A DNA stretch of 43,235 nt from Gammaproteobacteria bacterium. GTDB taxonomy: Bacteria; Pseudomonadota; Gammaproteobacteria; Pseudomonadales; JAUIET01. Made by a program: the position numbers and the translations under genes. The notes beneath the pieces are model-generated. The model made no database searches. It was not told the origin of the DNA and saw nothing but the letters and a program-made list of their open reading frames with translations. Of this stretch, positions 14,445-23,181 are shown one piece after another. The number at the start of each line of letters is the position of its first letter. Within the stretch, counting starts at the first letter, position 1. The DNA is taken from assembly GCA_030431775.1 (NCBI GenBank), contig JAUIHW010000033.1, positions 1 through 43,235 of the forward strand, read 5' to 3'.

Positions 14445-16070
14445 ATGGAAAACTGCAAGATTCTCCTTGTTGATGACGAGCCCAATATACTGCGCTCCGT
14501 CCGTCGGGTATTACGAACCGGCCCGTATCAGATATACAGCGCTGAAAGTGCAGCGGCCGCACTGGATATTCTGGAGCAGCAGCCGGTAGACATCGTGATC
14601 AGCGATCATCGCATGCCAGGCATGACTGGTTCACAATTGTTTGCTCGAATTCGCAATCAATTCCCTTCCGTGGTTGGCATCATGCTGAGTGGACAAGCGG
14701 ATATGGACTCCGTCATCGAGGCTGTCAATGAGGGAAATATCTATAAGTTTTTGCACAAGCCCTGGAGTAATGATGGCTTACGGCAAGTCGTTGAAGAAGC
14801 GCATGCGCTCAGCGTAAAAAGGCTTCATCAGCCTTCCGGCGTACTGACACTAGAGCAATTGTGCGAGCAACTGGATGTTGCTGAATTACGCTCCGAGAGT
14901 GTCATTCTGATGCTTGAATTGAGGAATGCGAATGAACTGCGAGGTCGTTCTGACCACACAGAGTGCAGAGCGCAGCTGAAAGAACTGTTGCAGCAAAGCA
15001 GCGTTGCTTCTTTCATGGGGCTCAGTTTTCCGGTTTCTGAGCTGGAAGGCGACCTGTTTGCTTTGGTGTGCAATGACCTTGGGGATGCTCAGCTCGAAAA
15101 ATTCCTGCGTGAATTATCATTACACACTCTAGGCAAATCAAACCCGTTTTCTCCGGTTTATGGCGTGGGTTATGCGCCTGTTCACAAAGAGCTGACGATC
15201 GTAAAAAGCTGTCGTAACGCGTTGAAGGCGCTTACTGCCAGTGTGACCAATGGTAATGCAATCCGCTACAGCGAAGACATTCGTAATAATCTGCACCAGC
15301 GACAGTCGCTGGAACATGATATGCGCCGGGGCCTGGATAATGGCGAGTTTTTTCTGATGCTCCAACCGCAAGTTCGCTGCAGTGACAGGCAGGTTGTTGG
15401 TGCAGAGGCTTTGTGCCGCTGGGTTCATGGCAACCGGGGAATGGTTTCACCACAGGTGTTTATTGATCTCGCAGAAGAAAATGGCTTTATCAATCAACTG
15501 GGATTCTGGATTATTGAAAAAGGCTGTCAAATTCTGTCGAATCTGGTGACGCAGGGCAGCTATCCTGGAAAGCTAAGTATCAACGTGTCCCCGCGTCAGT
15601 TTGGGCAGCGCGCCTGGGTTGATTTTTTGCTGACGTTTCTGGCCGAGGGTTCAATACCAGCCAGTCAGCTTGAGCTGGAAATAACCGAGAGCAGCATCAT
15701 GCTGGATGCTGAACATTCCAAAGTAGTGTTGCAGGAATTGCGCGATGCGGGAATTCGCATCGCAATGGATGATTTTGGAACTGGTCATTCATCACTGGGC
15801 CAGATCAGTGACCTGCAGGTAGACGTGCTGAAATTTGATCGCTCTCTGATTACCAATATCGAGCAGGACGAAAAAAGTCGTCGCTTGCTGCGCAACCTGG
15901 TGCTGATGGCGAATGACCTCGGACTGGAAACAATTGCTGAAGGTGTAGAGACGCCGGGACAAGCCCAAATGTGCACTGATTTTGGCTGCTCATTGATACA
16001 AGGCTATGCCTACTTCAAACCTATGAGCAAAGAAGACTTTTTAAGCCTCTTAAAGGACGGAGATAGCTAA
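14445..16070 (+). CDS. hnoB: REC-EAL response regulator, c-di-GMP phosphodiesterase (HnoB-like)
   Basis: A 541-residue regulator. The receiver domain (1-120) has D10-D11, phosphoacceptor D54 (VISDHRMPG), S82 (MLSGQAD) and K105 (HKPWS). Residues about 150-285 look like a degenerate GGDEF-type linker with no GGDEF motif. The EAL domain (285-541) has EALCRW (Glu about 321), INVSPRQF, LEITES, MDDFGTGHSSLG, LKFDRSL and AEGVET, i.e. the expected metal ligands and catalytic residues, so it should hydrolyse c-di-GMP. It heads the operon with hnoX (overlapping TAATG) and hnoK, matching the Shewanella HnoB arrangement in which HnoK phosphorylates HnoB and NO-bound H-NOX inhibits the kinase. Confidence 0.9.
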   Translation: MENCKILLVDDEPNILRSVRRVLRTGPYQIYSAESAAAALDILEQQPVDIVISDHRMPGMTGSQLFARIRNQFPSVVGIMLSGQADMDSVIEAVNEGNIYKFLHKPWSNDGLRQVVEEAHALSVKRLHQPSGVLTLEQLCEQLDVAELRSESVILMLELRNANELRGRSDHTECRAQLKELLQQSSVASFMGLSFPVSELEGDLFALVCNDLGDAQLEKFLRELSLHTLGKSNPFSPVYGVGYAPVHKELTIVKSCRNALKALTASVTNGNAIRYSEDIRNNLHQRQSLEHDMRRGLDNGEFFLMLQPQVRCSDRQVVGAEALCRWVHGNRGMVSPQVFIDLAEENGFINQLGFWIIEKGCQILSNLVTQGSYPGKLSINVSPRQFGQRAWVDFLLTFLAEGSIPASQLELEITESSIMLDAEHSKVVLQELRDAGIRIAMDDFGTGHSSLGQISDLQVDVLKFDRSLITNIEQDEKSRRLLRNLVLMANDLGLETIAEGVETPGQAQMCTDFGCSLIQGYAYFKPMSKEDFLSLLKDGDS

Positions 16071-16609
16071 TGAAAGGCATTGTATTTTGTTTGCTTAATG
16101 AAATGGTGGAAGAGCAGTTCGGCTTGGAAGCCTGGGATGATTTGCTGGACGCGGTTGGCACTGATGGAGTCTATGTGGCTACTGAAACCTATGATGATGC
16201 CGAACTCTTGGCGCTGGTTGCTGCGGCGGAAAAGGCAACCGGCATAGCGGCGGCCGATCTGGTCAGGCAGTTTGGCGCCTATATGATCCCGCATTTTGCA
16301 AAAAACTATGCAACTTTCTTTGAAAATCAGACGAGCCTGAAGGCTTTTCTGCTCAGTGTTGACCAGGTAATTCATGTTGAAGTTCGAAAATTATACCCGG
16401 ATGCCGGCTTGCCGACCTTCGACTATGAGGATGAGCAAGACAACGAGCTGACAATGATTTACAAATCACCGCGAAAGCTTTGTGCTTTGGCAGAAGGCTT
16501 AATTGCCGGATCTGCAGCACATTTCGGCGAACAATATGAACTGCGACATGACATCTGCATGCACAAGGGTGACGATCACTGTGCGCTGCACATGACGCTG
16601 ACATCCTGA
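16070..16609 (+). CDS. hnoX: H-NOX heme nitric-oxide sensor
   Basis: A 179-residue stand-alone H-NOX (HNOB) domain. The proximal heme ligand is H102 in DQVIHVEVRKLYPDAGLP, P115 is the conserved heme-distorting proline, and Y131-x-S-x-R135 (YKSPR) binds the heme propionates. There is no sign of an O2-stabilising distal tyrosine at the usual place, so NO selectivity is expected. C138, H160, C163 and C171 have exactly the spacing of the zinc/redox site described for Shewanella H-NOX. The start overlaps the hnoB stop by one base and hnoK follows after 13 bases, placing sensor, kinase and output in one operon. Confidence 0.95.
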   Translation: MKGIVFCLLNEMVEEQFGLEAWDDLLDAVGTDGVYVATETYDDAELLALVAAAEKATGIAAADLVRQFGAYMIPHFAKNYATFFENQTSLKAFLLSVDQVIHVEVRKLYPDAGLPTFDYEDEQDNELTMIYKSPRKLCALAEGLIAGSAAHFGEQYELRHDICMHKGDDHCALHMTLTS

Positions 16610-16622
16610 ACCGGGCGACCCT

Positions 16623-17576
16623 GTGTCCACAGTACTGGAACGCGCATTACAACGTGAGCGGCTTGCCAGAAAAACAGCAGAGTCACTACTGGAGGACAAA
16701 TCCAGGGAGTTGTACCAATCCTACAACCGGCTTGAGGCAGCCAATGAGGAACTGAAGCGCAATCAAATGCAGCTGGTGCAGGCTGAAAAGATGGCCTCAC
16801 TTGGTCTGCTTTCGGCCGGTGTTGCCCATGAAATTAATAACCCCATCGGTTTTGTGGCAAGCAACGTGGCCATTCTGCGCGAGTATGCCCCCAGGTTTTT
16901 TGCTACCTATGAGAAATTGCTGACGCTGCTGCAGCTGGATGAAAAAGACCCTGACTTCACACCGCTTAAAGCATCAATTCTGGCGTGGTTGAATGACCAG
17001 GATATCCCCTATCTTGTGGAAGATACGGGCGAGCTGTTGGACGAGATTGAGCAAGGGCTTATTCGTGTCCGGGAGATCGTAGAAAGCCTGCAGGCATTCG
17101 CTCGCAGCGGCACGGAGCAACAACAGGAGATCGACCTTCGAGCCTGTATCCGCAACACGATAGCTTTGGTGAAGAATGATTCCAGACGTCACTGCGAGCT
17201 GTTAGATGAGTTGCGGGAGATTCCACTGATTCGGGGCGATGGCAGCAAGCTCGGACAGGTTTTTCTTAACCTGATTGTCAACGCAATACAGGCGCATGAA
17301 GGCCAGGCAGGCACTGTTGTTCTGAGTTCTGAAAGCGACGACAAATGGGTGACCATTCGTGTAGCCGATACCGGCAAAGGGATGCCTGCGGAGATATGTG
17401 CGCGAATCTTTGAGCCCTTTTTCACAACAAAGGAGGAAGGTGAAGGAACCGGCCTGGGGCTTGCGGTAAGCAAAGGGATACTTGATGAGCACGGCGCCGA
17501 GGTGGCTGTAGAATCGCAGCCGGGTCAGGGCACGACCTTTGTTTTGCGTTTCCCGTTGATCGAAAGCGAAGACTGA
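16623..17576 (+). CDS. hnoK: H-NOX-associated sensor histidine kinase (HnoK-like)
   Basis: A 317-residue soluble kinase starting at GTG 16623. Residues 1-50 form a coiled-coil-like helix ([20 protein letters not shown]) that the divergent HD-GYP protein shares. The H box is [14 protein letters not shown] (His69), followed by the N box [11 protein letters not shown]1 DTGKGM, F box FEPFFTTK, and G2 GTGLGLAV. There are no membrane segments and no own sensor domain, as expected for a kinase governed in trans by H-NOX. NO-bound H-NOX should inhibit autophosphorylation. Predicted targets are the HnoB receiver, and perhaps others; the HD-GYP protein has no receiver and must connect differently. Confidence 0.92.
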   Translation: MSTVLERALQRERLARKTAESLLEDKSRELYQSYNRLEAANEELKRNQMQLVQAEKMASLGLLSAGVAHEINNPIGFVASNVAILREYAPRFFATYEKLLTLLQLDEKDPDFTPLKASILAWLNDQDIPYLVEDTGELLDEIEQGLIRVREIVESLQAFARSGTEQQQEIDLRACIRNTIALVKNDSRRHCELLDELREIPLIRGDGSKLGQVFLNLIVNAIQAHEGQAGTVVLSSESDDKWVTIRVADTGKGMPAEICARIFEPFFTTKEEGEGTGLGLAVSKGILDEHGAEVAVESQPGQGTTFVLRFPLIESED

Positions 17577-17677
17577 TTTCGCATTCCTGTGCTCAGCATT
17601 GTAAACCGTCTACGTAACCATCGGCCGCTGCCTGACATGCGTTGCCGGCACTCATTCCATCACTCCATTACTCAAAT

Positions 17678-18151
17678 TCAGCTGCCGTAACCGGCCGCGG
17701 TGATGAACTCGCCGAAGGATTCACACCAGATCAAGACCGCCTTGTAGTCGGCGGGATTGATGCTCTTCGGCACCTCGAGGATGAAGTTGTCAAAGGTCTT
17801 GATATCGCCTATGTAGGCCGACTGCTCCTTGATTGGCAGGAACTCCGCTTCGGTGAGCGCCAGCTGCGGCGCGAGGTATAGACGGTAGTCAGGGCCGGGC
17901 GCGATTTCGCCGCTGAAACTTATGTATCCAGCGGAGATTGAAACCTCACCTTCGCCCCAATGCAAAAAGTCGCTGCCTGGTAGATCCTTGCGAAAACTGG
18001 TGCGGAACATTGCCTGCGCTGCGACGCTCGCAACCGCTGAGTCGCTGGGTGCGTCCGGCGCGGTGATGATTGGCAACAGATAAACGCCGAGTGCAAAGCC
18101 GGCGGCGATTGCGACGCCGTGCGAAACGAGAAATTTAATTCGCTCGAACAT
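17678..18151 (-). CDS. Membrane-anchored DM13-domain protein
   Basis: A 157-residue protein with one N-terminal membrane segment (HGVAIAAGFALGVYLLPII) and an extracytoplasmic DM13 domain: HWGEGEVSISAGYISFSGE, PGPDYRLYLAP, then FDNFILEVP and VLIWCESFGEFITAA. The W-C-x-x-F motif is diagnostic of DM13, a domain proposed to take part in electron transfer or hydroxylation. Its start overlaps the last 17 bases of eda on the same strand, so the two are co-transcribed, although a metabolic link is not obvious. It ends tail-to-tail with hnoK. Confidence 0.85.
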   Translation of the reverse strand: MFERIKFLVSHGVAIAAGFALGVYLLPIITAPDAPSDSAVASVAAQAMFRTSFRKDLPGSDFLHWGEGEVSISAGYISFSGEIAPGPDYRLYLAPQLALTEAEFLPIKEQSAYIGDIKTFDNFILEVPKSINPADYKAVLIWCESFGEFITAAGYGS

Positions 18152-18779
18152 GTTTTTGTGTCCTGATTGCCGCGCGCGCCAATCGCTCTATCTCTTCCCA
18201 CTGCCCGTTTTCAATCATGTCAGCTTTGACCATCCATGAACCGCCCACACAGGCCACGTTGTCCAGTGCAAGATAGTCTTGATAGTTTACTGCATTCAGT
18301 CCGCCCGTAGGGCAGAAACGAATCCCCGGGAATGGGCCTGCCAGGGACTTGACTAATGCAGTGCCCCCAATCGCCTCAGCCGGAAACAGCTTGAATAATG
18401 TTAATCCGCTGGCCATACCCAGCATAATCTCGCTTGCTGTGGCCACACCGGGAATCAAAAAAAGGTCACGCGCGCTGGCGGCTCGAATTATTTCGGTCGA
18501 TATGCCTGGGCTAACGACAAAATCCGCTCCCGCATTAACAGCTCGTGAAAGCGCCGAGGCATTCGTCACCGTACCTGCTGCAATTAGTAGCTCCGGTACG
18601 GCTTCCTTAATGGCCTTAATGCAGGCCAGGGCATTCTCCGTTCGCAGTGTCAGTTCGATTACTGGCATGCCAGCACGCTGAAGTACTTTTGCCAGAGTTA
18701 CGCTACGTTCCTCATCATCGCAAACGACTACCGGCAAAACACGACAGTTATTGACCGTCTCCACTATATTCATATTCAT
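18135..18779 (-). CDS. eda: 2-keto-3-deoxy-6-phosphogluconate aldolase
   Basis: About 214 residues from ATG 18779 (an in-frame ATG lies at 18773; starts further upstream add residues unlike the family). It cleaves KDPG to pyruvate and glyceraldehyde 3-phosphate in the Entner-Doudoroff route. Visible motifs: IELTLRT with the catalytic Glu, AAGTVTNA, TLFKLFPAE with the Schiff-base Lys, and FCPTGGL. No edd (dehydratase) or zwf is next to it, unlike many gamma-proteobacteria; a sugar-type MFS gene is divergent. It could equally serve the uronate (KDG) route. Confidence 0.92.
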   Translation of the reverse strand: MNMNIVETVNNCRVLPVVVCDDEERSVTLAKVLQRAGMPVIELTLRTENALACIKAIKEAVPELLIAAGTVTNASALSRAVNAGADFVVSPGISTEIIRAASARDLFLIPGVATASEIMLGMASGLTLFKLFPAEAIGGTALVKSLAGPFPGIRFCPTGGLNAVNYQDYLALDNVACVGGSWMVKADMIENGQWEEIERLARAAIRTQKHVRAN

Positions 18780-19034
18780 AGTCACCACACTACTGCACCG
18801 CCACAGCATCAACCCTCAGCACGACGGCAGTTTATCAGCACGCTGTAGATTGCCAAAATTTTCCACAGTCGAAAGTTGGCAAACCCAGGCAGTATCTCTT
18901 TTCAGTGTTGCGAACGGCAACAGAATGGATTAGCGTGCAGAAGCTCTGTACTACTGACCGGGTGTATCGCCGTTGCGAAAGTAGTACCATGGCAGCGCTT
19001 CGTTTTTTGATAACAATAATGCTCTATTCCGACC
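18780..19034. promoter_or_regulatory. Divergent eda/MFS control region with inverted repeats
   Basis: Two symmetric elements are visible: TGTTGC-GAACG-GCAACA at 18906-18922, and GTACTACT (18948-18955) paired with AGTAGTAC (18980-18987) across 24 bases. Either could be an operator for a sugar-catabolism regulator serving both directions; no regulator gene is next door. No coding sequence is supported in the 255 bases. Confidence 0.4.
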
Positions 19035-20333
19035 ATGCCAATAAACAATATGAATAACGACCTTATCAATCGTCGCCGACTGTACTTTGTTGGCAACCTA
19101 TCCATCTTCATGATCGGCCTGGGCTTTGCGGTGCGCGCCAATATTGCCCCCAATCTGCAGCACGAAATATTCGACAAAATTGATCTGGCAAACTCTGCTG
19201 CGCTGGTTGGCCAGGCACTTGGCGCCACCTTTACCGGGTTTGCTTTGACCTTGTTGTTCGGCAGCGCTCTGGTCGACTGGATTGGCATGAAGCGCATGCT
19301 GCTGTTATCCGCCTTGGGCTATATTATCGGGGCGTTGGGCTTGCTGTTGGCCTCTTACATGCCTGAAAGCGAGCATATCCAGGCGCTGGTTTTTGGCAGT
19401 CTGTTACTCACCGGCTTAGGTTGGGGGGCGGTGGAAGCCGCCTCCAACCCAATGGTTGCGGCACTGTACCCTGAAGAAAAAACCCATCGACTCAATGTGT
19501 TGCACGCCTGGTGGCCAGCGGGCATTGTGGTTGGCGGGCTGCTGGGGGTGTTTATCGGCAGGGCCGGCCTGCCCTGGGAGCTAAACGTTTTCATTTTAAT
19601 GCTGCCGGCCGTTCTGCTAGCCTGGCTGGTTGCAAGCTCTGCCTTCCCGGTTACCGAGCGTGTCGCTGCAGGCGTAAGCTATGGCGGCATGTTTGCCGAG
19701 CTGGTGAAAAAACCTCTGTACTGGGTGTTTTGGGGCTGCATGTTTCTTACGGCCGCGGCCGAACTGGCACCCGGCCAATGGGTGAACATTTCTTTGAGCA
19801 ATATCGTTGGCATGGAAGGCATCATTCTGTTGGTGTATGTCAGCGGCCTGATGTTTGTAATGCGCCATTTTGCCGGCACCCTGGCAAATCATCTGTCTTC
19901 GGTGGGCCTGATGTTCATTTCCTGTCTGGCTGCCGGTATCGGTCTTTACTTGCTCAGTCTTGCCAATACCCCACTGCTGGCGTTCGGCGCGGCCACGATA
20001 TGGGGTATTGGTGTGTGTTACATGTGGCCGACAATGCTGGCGATAACAGCCGAGCGCTTCGCGCGTGGCGGCCCGGTAGCGCTCGGGCTCATGGGCTTTG
20101 CCGGAGGCTTGTCCATGCAGTTTGTTCTGCCAAAAATGGGCGCTATTTTCGACAGCGCTAAAGCAGAAGCCGCCGGCGGCGCAGCCAATCTGGCTACCTT
20201 ATCGCCGGAAGCCATGCAGTCCGTGGTGCGCTATGCGTCGGTAGAATCATTCCAGGCTGTCGCCATCGTACCGTTGATCTTGCTGCCGGTATTCGGATTG
20301 ATATGGGTATTTGATCGCAAAAACGCGCGGTAA
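19035..20333 (+). CDS. MFS transporter, FHS sugar-porter-like
   Basis: A 432-residue protein with about twelve membrane segments. Typical MFS signatures are present: LVDWIGMKRMLLLSAL after TM2 (the D-x-x-G-x-K/R-R loop), and GWGAVEAASNPMVAALYPEEK, a motif shared with fucose/hexose (FHS) porters. The C-terminal half has GIGVCYMWPTMLAITAERF. It should sit in the inner membrane and import a sugar or sugar acid by proton symport. Divergence from eda hints that its substrate feeds KDPG or related intermediates; this is inference. Confidence 0.85.
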   Translation: MPINNMNNDLINRRRLYFVGNLSIFMIGLGFAVRANIAPNLQHEIFDKIDLANSAALVGQALGATFTGFALTLLFGSALVDWIGMKRMLLLSALGYIIGALGLLLASYMPESEHIQALVFGSLLLTGLGWGAVEAASNPMVAALYPEEKTHRLNVLHAWWPAGIVVGGLLGVFIGRAGLPWELNVFILMLPAVLLAWLVASSAFPVTERVAAGVSYGGMFAELVKKPLYWVFWGCMFLTAAAELAPGQWVNISLSNIVGMEGIILLVYVSGLMFVMRHFAGTLANHLSSVGLMFISCLAAGIGLYLLSLANTPLLAFGAATIWGIGVCYMWPTMLAITAERFARGGPVALGLMGFAGGLSMQFVLPKMGAIFDSAKAEAAGGAANLATLSPEAMQSVVRYASVESFQAVAIVPLILLPVFGLIWVFDRKNAR

Positions 20334-20436
20334 GCTGTGTGTTTCTGTCCACGGTCAATGGCTTGTCCGAAATGGTCATTCACTCTTGCGGTGTTTGTCA
20401 TACTATAAACACGCTACATCAACAGGGTCCAATACC

Positions 20437-21555
20437 ATGAGCAACCAGCAAACAGCCATTTTTCACGATGAACTGTGCCTGTGGCACAGCACGCCCGGGC
20501 TTTTTGCACTGGTATCCCCGGTCGGTGGGTGGGTACAACCGCCTGCTGGCGCGGGACTGGCTGAGTCGCCGGAATCCAAGCGGCGGGCAATTTCCCTGTT
20601 GCAGGTTTCCAGCCTGAAAGATGTCGTGAAGTGGCGCACTGCGGCCCAGGCCTCGGAGACAGACCTGATGCGGGTACACCCGGAATCCTATCTGCAGGAA
20701 TTCAAACGCGTCTCCGATGCTGGCGGCGGTGAACTGGGGCCTTTTGCCCCGTTTGGCAAGGGCAGTTACGAGATAGCCAGGCTGTCGGCGGGCCTGGCGA
20801 TACAGGCGATGGACGATGTCTGCAGCGGAGTGTTTAAAAACGCCTACTCCATGTCACGACCACCCGGCCACCACTGCACCCCGGACGAGCCGATGGGCTT
20901 TTGCCTGTTGTCCAATATCGCCATCGGCGTAGAAGCCACACTGGCTAATCACCAGCACATTAACAAAGTTGCGGTGCTGGATTGGGATGTCCATCACGGC
21001 AATGGCACTCAAGCCGCATTCTATGGCCGCAACGATGTGTTAACCATCTCCATCCATCAGGAAGGCTGCTTCCCACCCGGTTACAGCGGTGCTGAGGATC
21101 GCGGAGAAGGTGAGGGCGAAGGCTACAACATCAACGTGCCCTTGCTGCCAGGGGGTGGCCACGACTCTTACCTCTCCGCGATGAACAAGATTGCCGTACC
21201 GGCTATTAAAGCATTTGACCCGGACCTGATTGTTGTCGCCAACGGTATGGACGGGAATATTTATGACCCGCTCGCTCGTATGCTTGCGTACAGCGATACC
21301 TACCGGGCGTTGACCGAACAAACCGTGGCCCTGGCGGCTGAGTGCTGTGACCATCGACTGGTTGTGGTTCATGAAGGCGGTTACGCAGAATCCTACGTGC
21401 CCTTTTGTACGCTGGCGGTTATCGAAGGCCTGCTCGGCCAGAAAAGCAATGTACAGGACCCCGAGCTGGATATGGCGCTCGCCTGGCAACCCAATGCCCG
21501 CTTCCAGGCATTGCAAACAGAGTTACTTGATGAGCTGGCTGCCCAGGTTCTCTAA
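20437..21555 (+). CDS. Class II histone-deacetylase-like amidohydrolase
   Basis: A 372-residue zinc amidohydrolase from ATG 20437; the longer frame upstream runs into the MFS gene and is not used. Motifs: MSRPPGHHCTPDEPMGFC (tandem His), VLDWDVHHGNGTQ (zinc Asp and His), VANGMDGNIYDPLARM (second zinc Asp) and VVHEGGYAESYVPFC (transition-state region). Size and motifs resemble the bacterial HDAH of Alcaligenes/Bordetella type, in which the equivalent of GMD reads GFD. Substrates of such enzymes are acetyl-lysine-like or acetylpolyamine amides. It lies 103 bases behind the MFS gene and ends at a bidirectional terminator. Confidence 0.88.
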   Translation: MSNQQTAIFHDELCLWHSTPGLFALVSPVGGWVQPPAGAGLAESPESKRRAISLLQVSSLKDVVKWRTAAQASETDLMRVHPESYLQEFKRVSDAGGGELGPFAPFGKGSYEIARLSAGLAIQAMDDVCSGVFKNAYSMSRPPGHHCTPDEPMGFCLLSNIAIGVEATLANHQHINKVAVLDWDVHHGNGTQAAFYGRNDVLTISIHQEGCFPPGYSGAEDRGEGEGEGYNINVPLLPGGGHDSYLSAMNKIAVPAIKAFDPDLIVVANGMDGNIYDPLARMLAYSDTYRALTEQTVALAAECCDHRLVVVHEGGYAESYVPFCTLAVIEGLLGQKSNVQDPELDMALAWQPNARFQALQTELLDELAAQVL

Positions 21556-21634
21556 GCCAGAGGCCAGGGTAGCATTGGCAGCAAAATTTCTTTTGCCCAC
21601 AGCTGCACCGACCGAGCTTGCTCATTTAAAAACA

Positions 21635-21669
21635 CCGTAACGCATGCCTGGCGTAATGGCTATTTTTTT
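21635..21669. terminator. Probable bidirectional terminator between HDAC-like gene and phoU
   Basis: CCGTAACGC (21635-21643) and GCGTAATGG (21651-21659) form a nine-position stem with two mismatches around a 7-base loop. On the plus strand it is followed by CTATTTTTTT; on the minus strand by TGTTTTTAAA. It lies between convergent genes, and its T-run overlaps the end of phoU. Confidence 0.6.
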
Positions 21670-22373
21670 ACATGCTTGGCCATTTCTTTTAGGCCCACGT
21701 GGCGAACGTCTTTGCCTTTCACCAGATAAATCACATGCTCAGCAATATTGCGCGCGTGATCACCAATGCGCTCCAGGGAACGAAGCGCCCACATGATATT
21801 GAGCATTTTTGACAGCCCTCTGGGATCTTCCATCATCAGACTGACCACAACCCGCATCGCTGAACCGTAATACTTGTCCACTTGCTTGTCCTGACGCGCC
21901 ACAGTCAAAGCGAGCTCTTCATCCAATCTGGCGAAGGCATCCAGCGCATCGTGCAACATGCCACGGACACTGGTGCCCATGTGCTGAATCTCTGTATAGC
22001 CGCCCGGTGCCCGGCCCGCTTCACTGAGCTCGATGGTTTGCCTGGCAATTTTTCCCGCCTCATCACCAATGCGTTCGAGATCGGTTGACACCCGAGTGAT
22101 CGCCAGAACGAGACGCAGGTCACTGGCCGCCGGTTGTCGACGGGCAAGTATCCGCGCACACTCCTCGTCGATATAGGATTCCATTTGATTAATGGGTTCA
22201 TCATTCTTTAACACTTCTTCGGCAATGCCACTGTCACCTTCTCTGATGCCGGCCAGCGCCTCGGCAAGCAGCTCCTCCACACGCCCACCCATTTCGAGCA
22301 GGCTGCGTTTTACGTCTTCCAGCTCTTCATTGTACTGCTGGGAAATGTGTTGAGAATGTCCACTTTTGTCCAT
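21660..22373 (-). CDS. phoU: Phosphate-signalling adaptor PhoU
   Basis: A 237-residue all-helical protein with two PhoU repeats. Each carries the E/D-x-x-R-I-G-D-x-A-x-x-I/N metal-cluster motif: DLERIGDEAGKIA in the first and SLERIGDHARNIAEH in the second. PhoU links the Pst transporter to PhoR and keeps the Pho regulon off when phosphate is plentiful. It is the last gene of the phosphate block, 23 bases behind pstB, which is its usual place. Confidence 0.97.
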   Translation of the reverse strand: MDKSGHSQHISQQYNEELEDVKRSLLEMGGRVEELLAEALAGIREGDSGIAEEVLKNDEPINQMESYIDEECARILARRQPAASDLRLVLAITRVSTDLERIGDEAGKIARQTIELSEAGRAPGGYTEIQHMGTSVRGMLHDALDAFARLDEELALTVARQDKQVDKYYGSAMRVVVSLMMEDPRGLSKMLNIMWALRSLERIGDHARNIAEHVIYLVKGKDVRHVGLKEMAKHVKK

Positions 22374-22396
22374 GATGTGCTCCTGCCGGGCCGGTT

Positions 22397-23173
22397 TTAA
22401 CCGTATCGCCCTGTAATATAATCTTCGGTCTGTTTTTTTGTCGGATTGGTAAAAATTTTGTCGGTGTTACCAAACTCGATCAACTCACCAAGATACATAA
22501 AGGCGGTGAACTCAGAAACCCGCGCTGCCTGCTGCATATTGTGAGTTACGATGATGATGGTATACCGCGATTTCAATTCGTAGATCAGCTCTTCGATTTT
22601 CAGCGTTGATATCGGATCCAGCGCGGAGGCGGGTTCATCCAGCAACAGCACTTCAGGTTCAATTGCAATGGTTCTGGCAATCACCAAACGTTGCTGCTGG
22701 CCACCGGACAAACCCAGCGCTGAATCATGTAGCCGGTCCTTTACTTCATCCCAAAGCGCTGCATCTTGCAGTGATTTCTCGACCACTTCATCGAGTACGC
22801 GTTTTTTGTTCACTCCCTGAATGCGCAGCCCATACGCGACATTTTCGTATATCGACTTTGGAAATGGGTTGGGCTTCTGGAATACCATTCCTATGCGACG
22901 ACGCAAACGCGCCGGATCGACCTGCTTGTTATAAATATCAACACCATCCATCAAAATCTGACCTTCTACGCGACACCCGTCAACCAGATCATTCATTCGA
23001 TTGAAGCAACGCAACAAGCTGGACTTGCCACAGCCACTTGGGCCAATAAACGCAGTAACACGCTGCTTGGTGACATACATATCAATGTCTTTCAGGGCCT
23101 GTGTGTCTTTACCATAAAACAGGTTTAGCCCGCGTACTTCAAGACAAATTTCTTTTTCGGTGCTCACGTCCAT
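22397..23173 (-). CDS. pstB: Phosphate ABC transporter ATP-binding protein PstB
   Basis: A 258-residue ABC ATPase that powers phosphate uptake. Walker A is [13 protein letters not shown], the signature is [16 protein letters not shown], Walker B is [13 protein letters not shown], and the switch His lies in [11 protein letters not shown]. The segment [20 protein letters not shown] is characteristic of PstB. It lies eight bases downstream of pstA and 23 before phoU in the same operon. Confidence 0.97.
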   Translation of the reverse strand: MDVSTEKEICLEVRGLNLFYGKDTQALKDIDMYVTKQRVTAFIGPSGCGKSSLLRCFNRMNDLVDGCRVEGQILMDGVDIYNKQVDPARLRRRIGMVFQKPNPFPKSIYENVAYGLRIQGVNKKRVLDEVVEKSLQDAALWDEVKDRLHDSALGLSGGQQQRLVIARTIAIEPEVLLLDEPASALDPISTLKIEELIYELKSRYTIIIVTHNMQQAARVSEFTAFMYLGELIEFGNTDKIFTNPTKKQTEDYITGRYG

Positions 23174-23181
23174 TTACTGAC

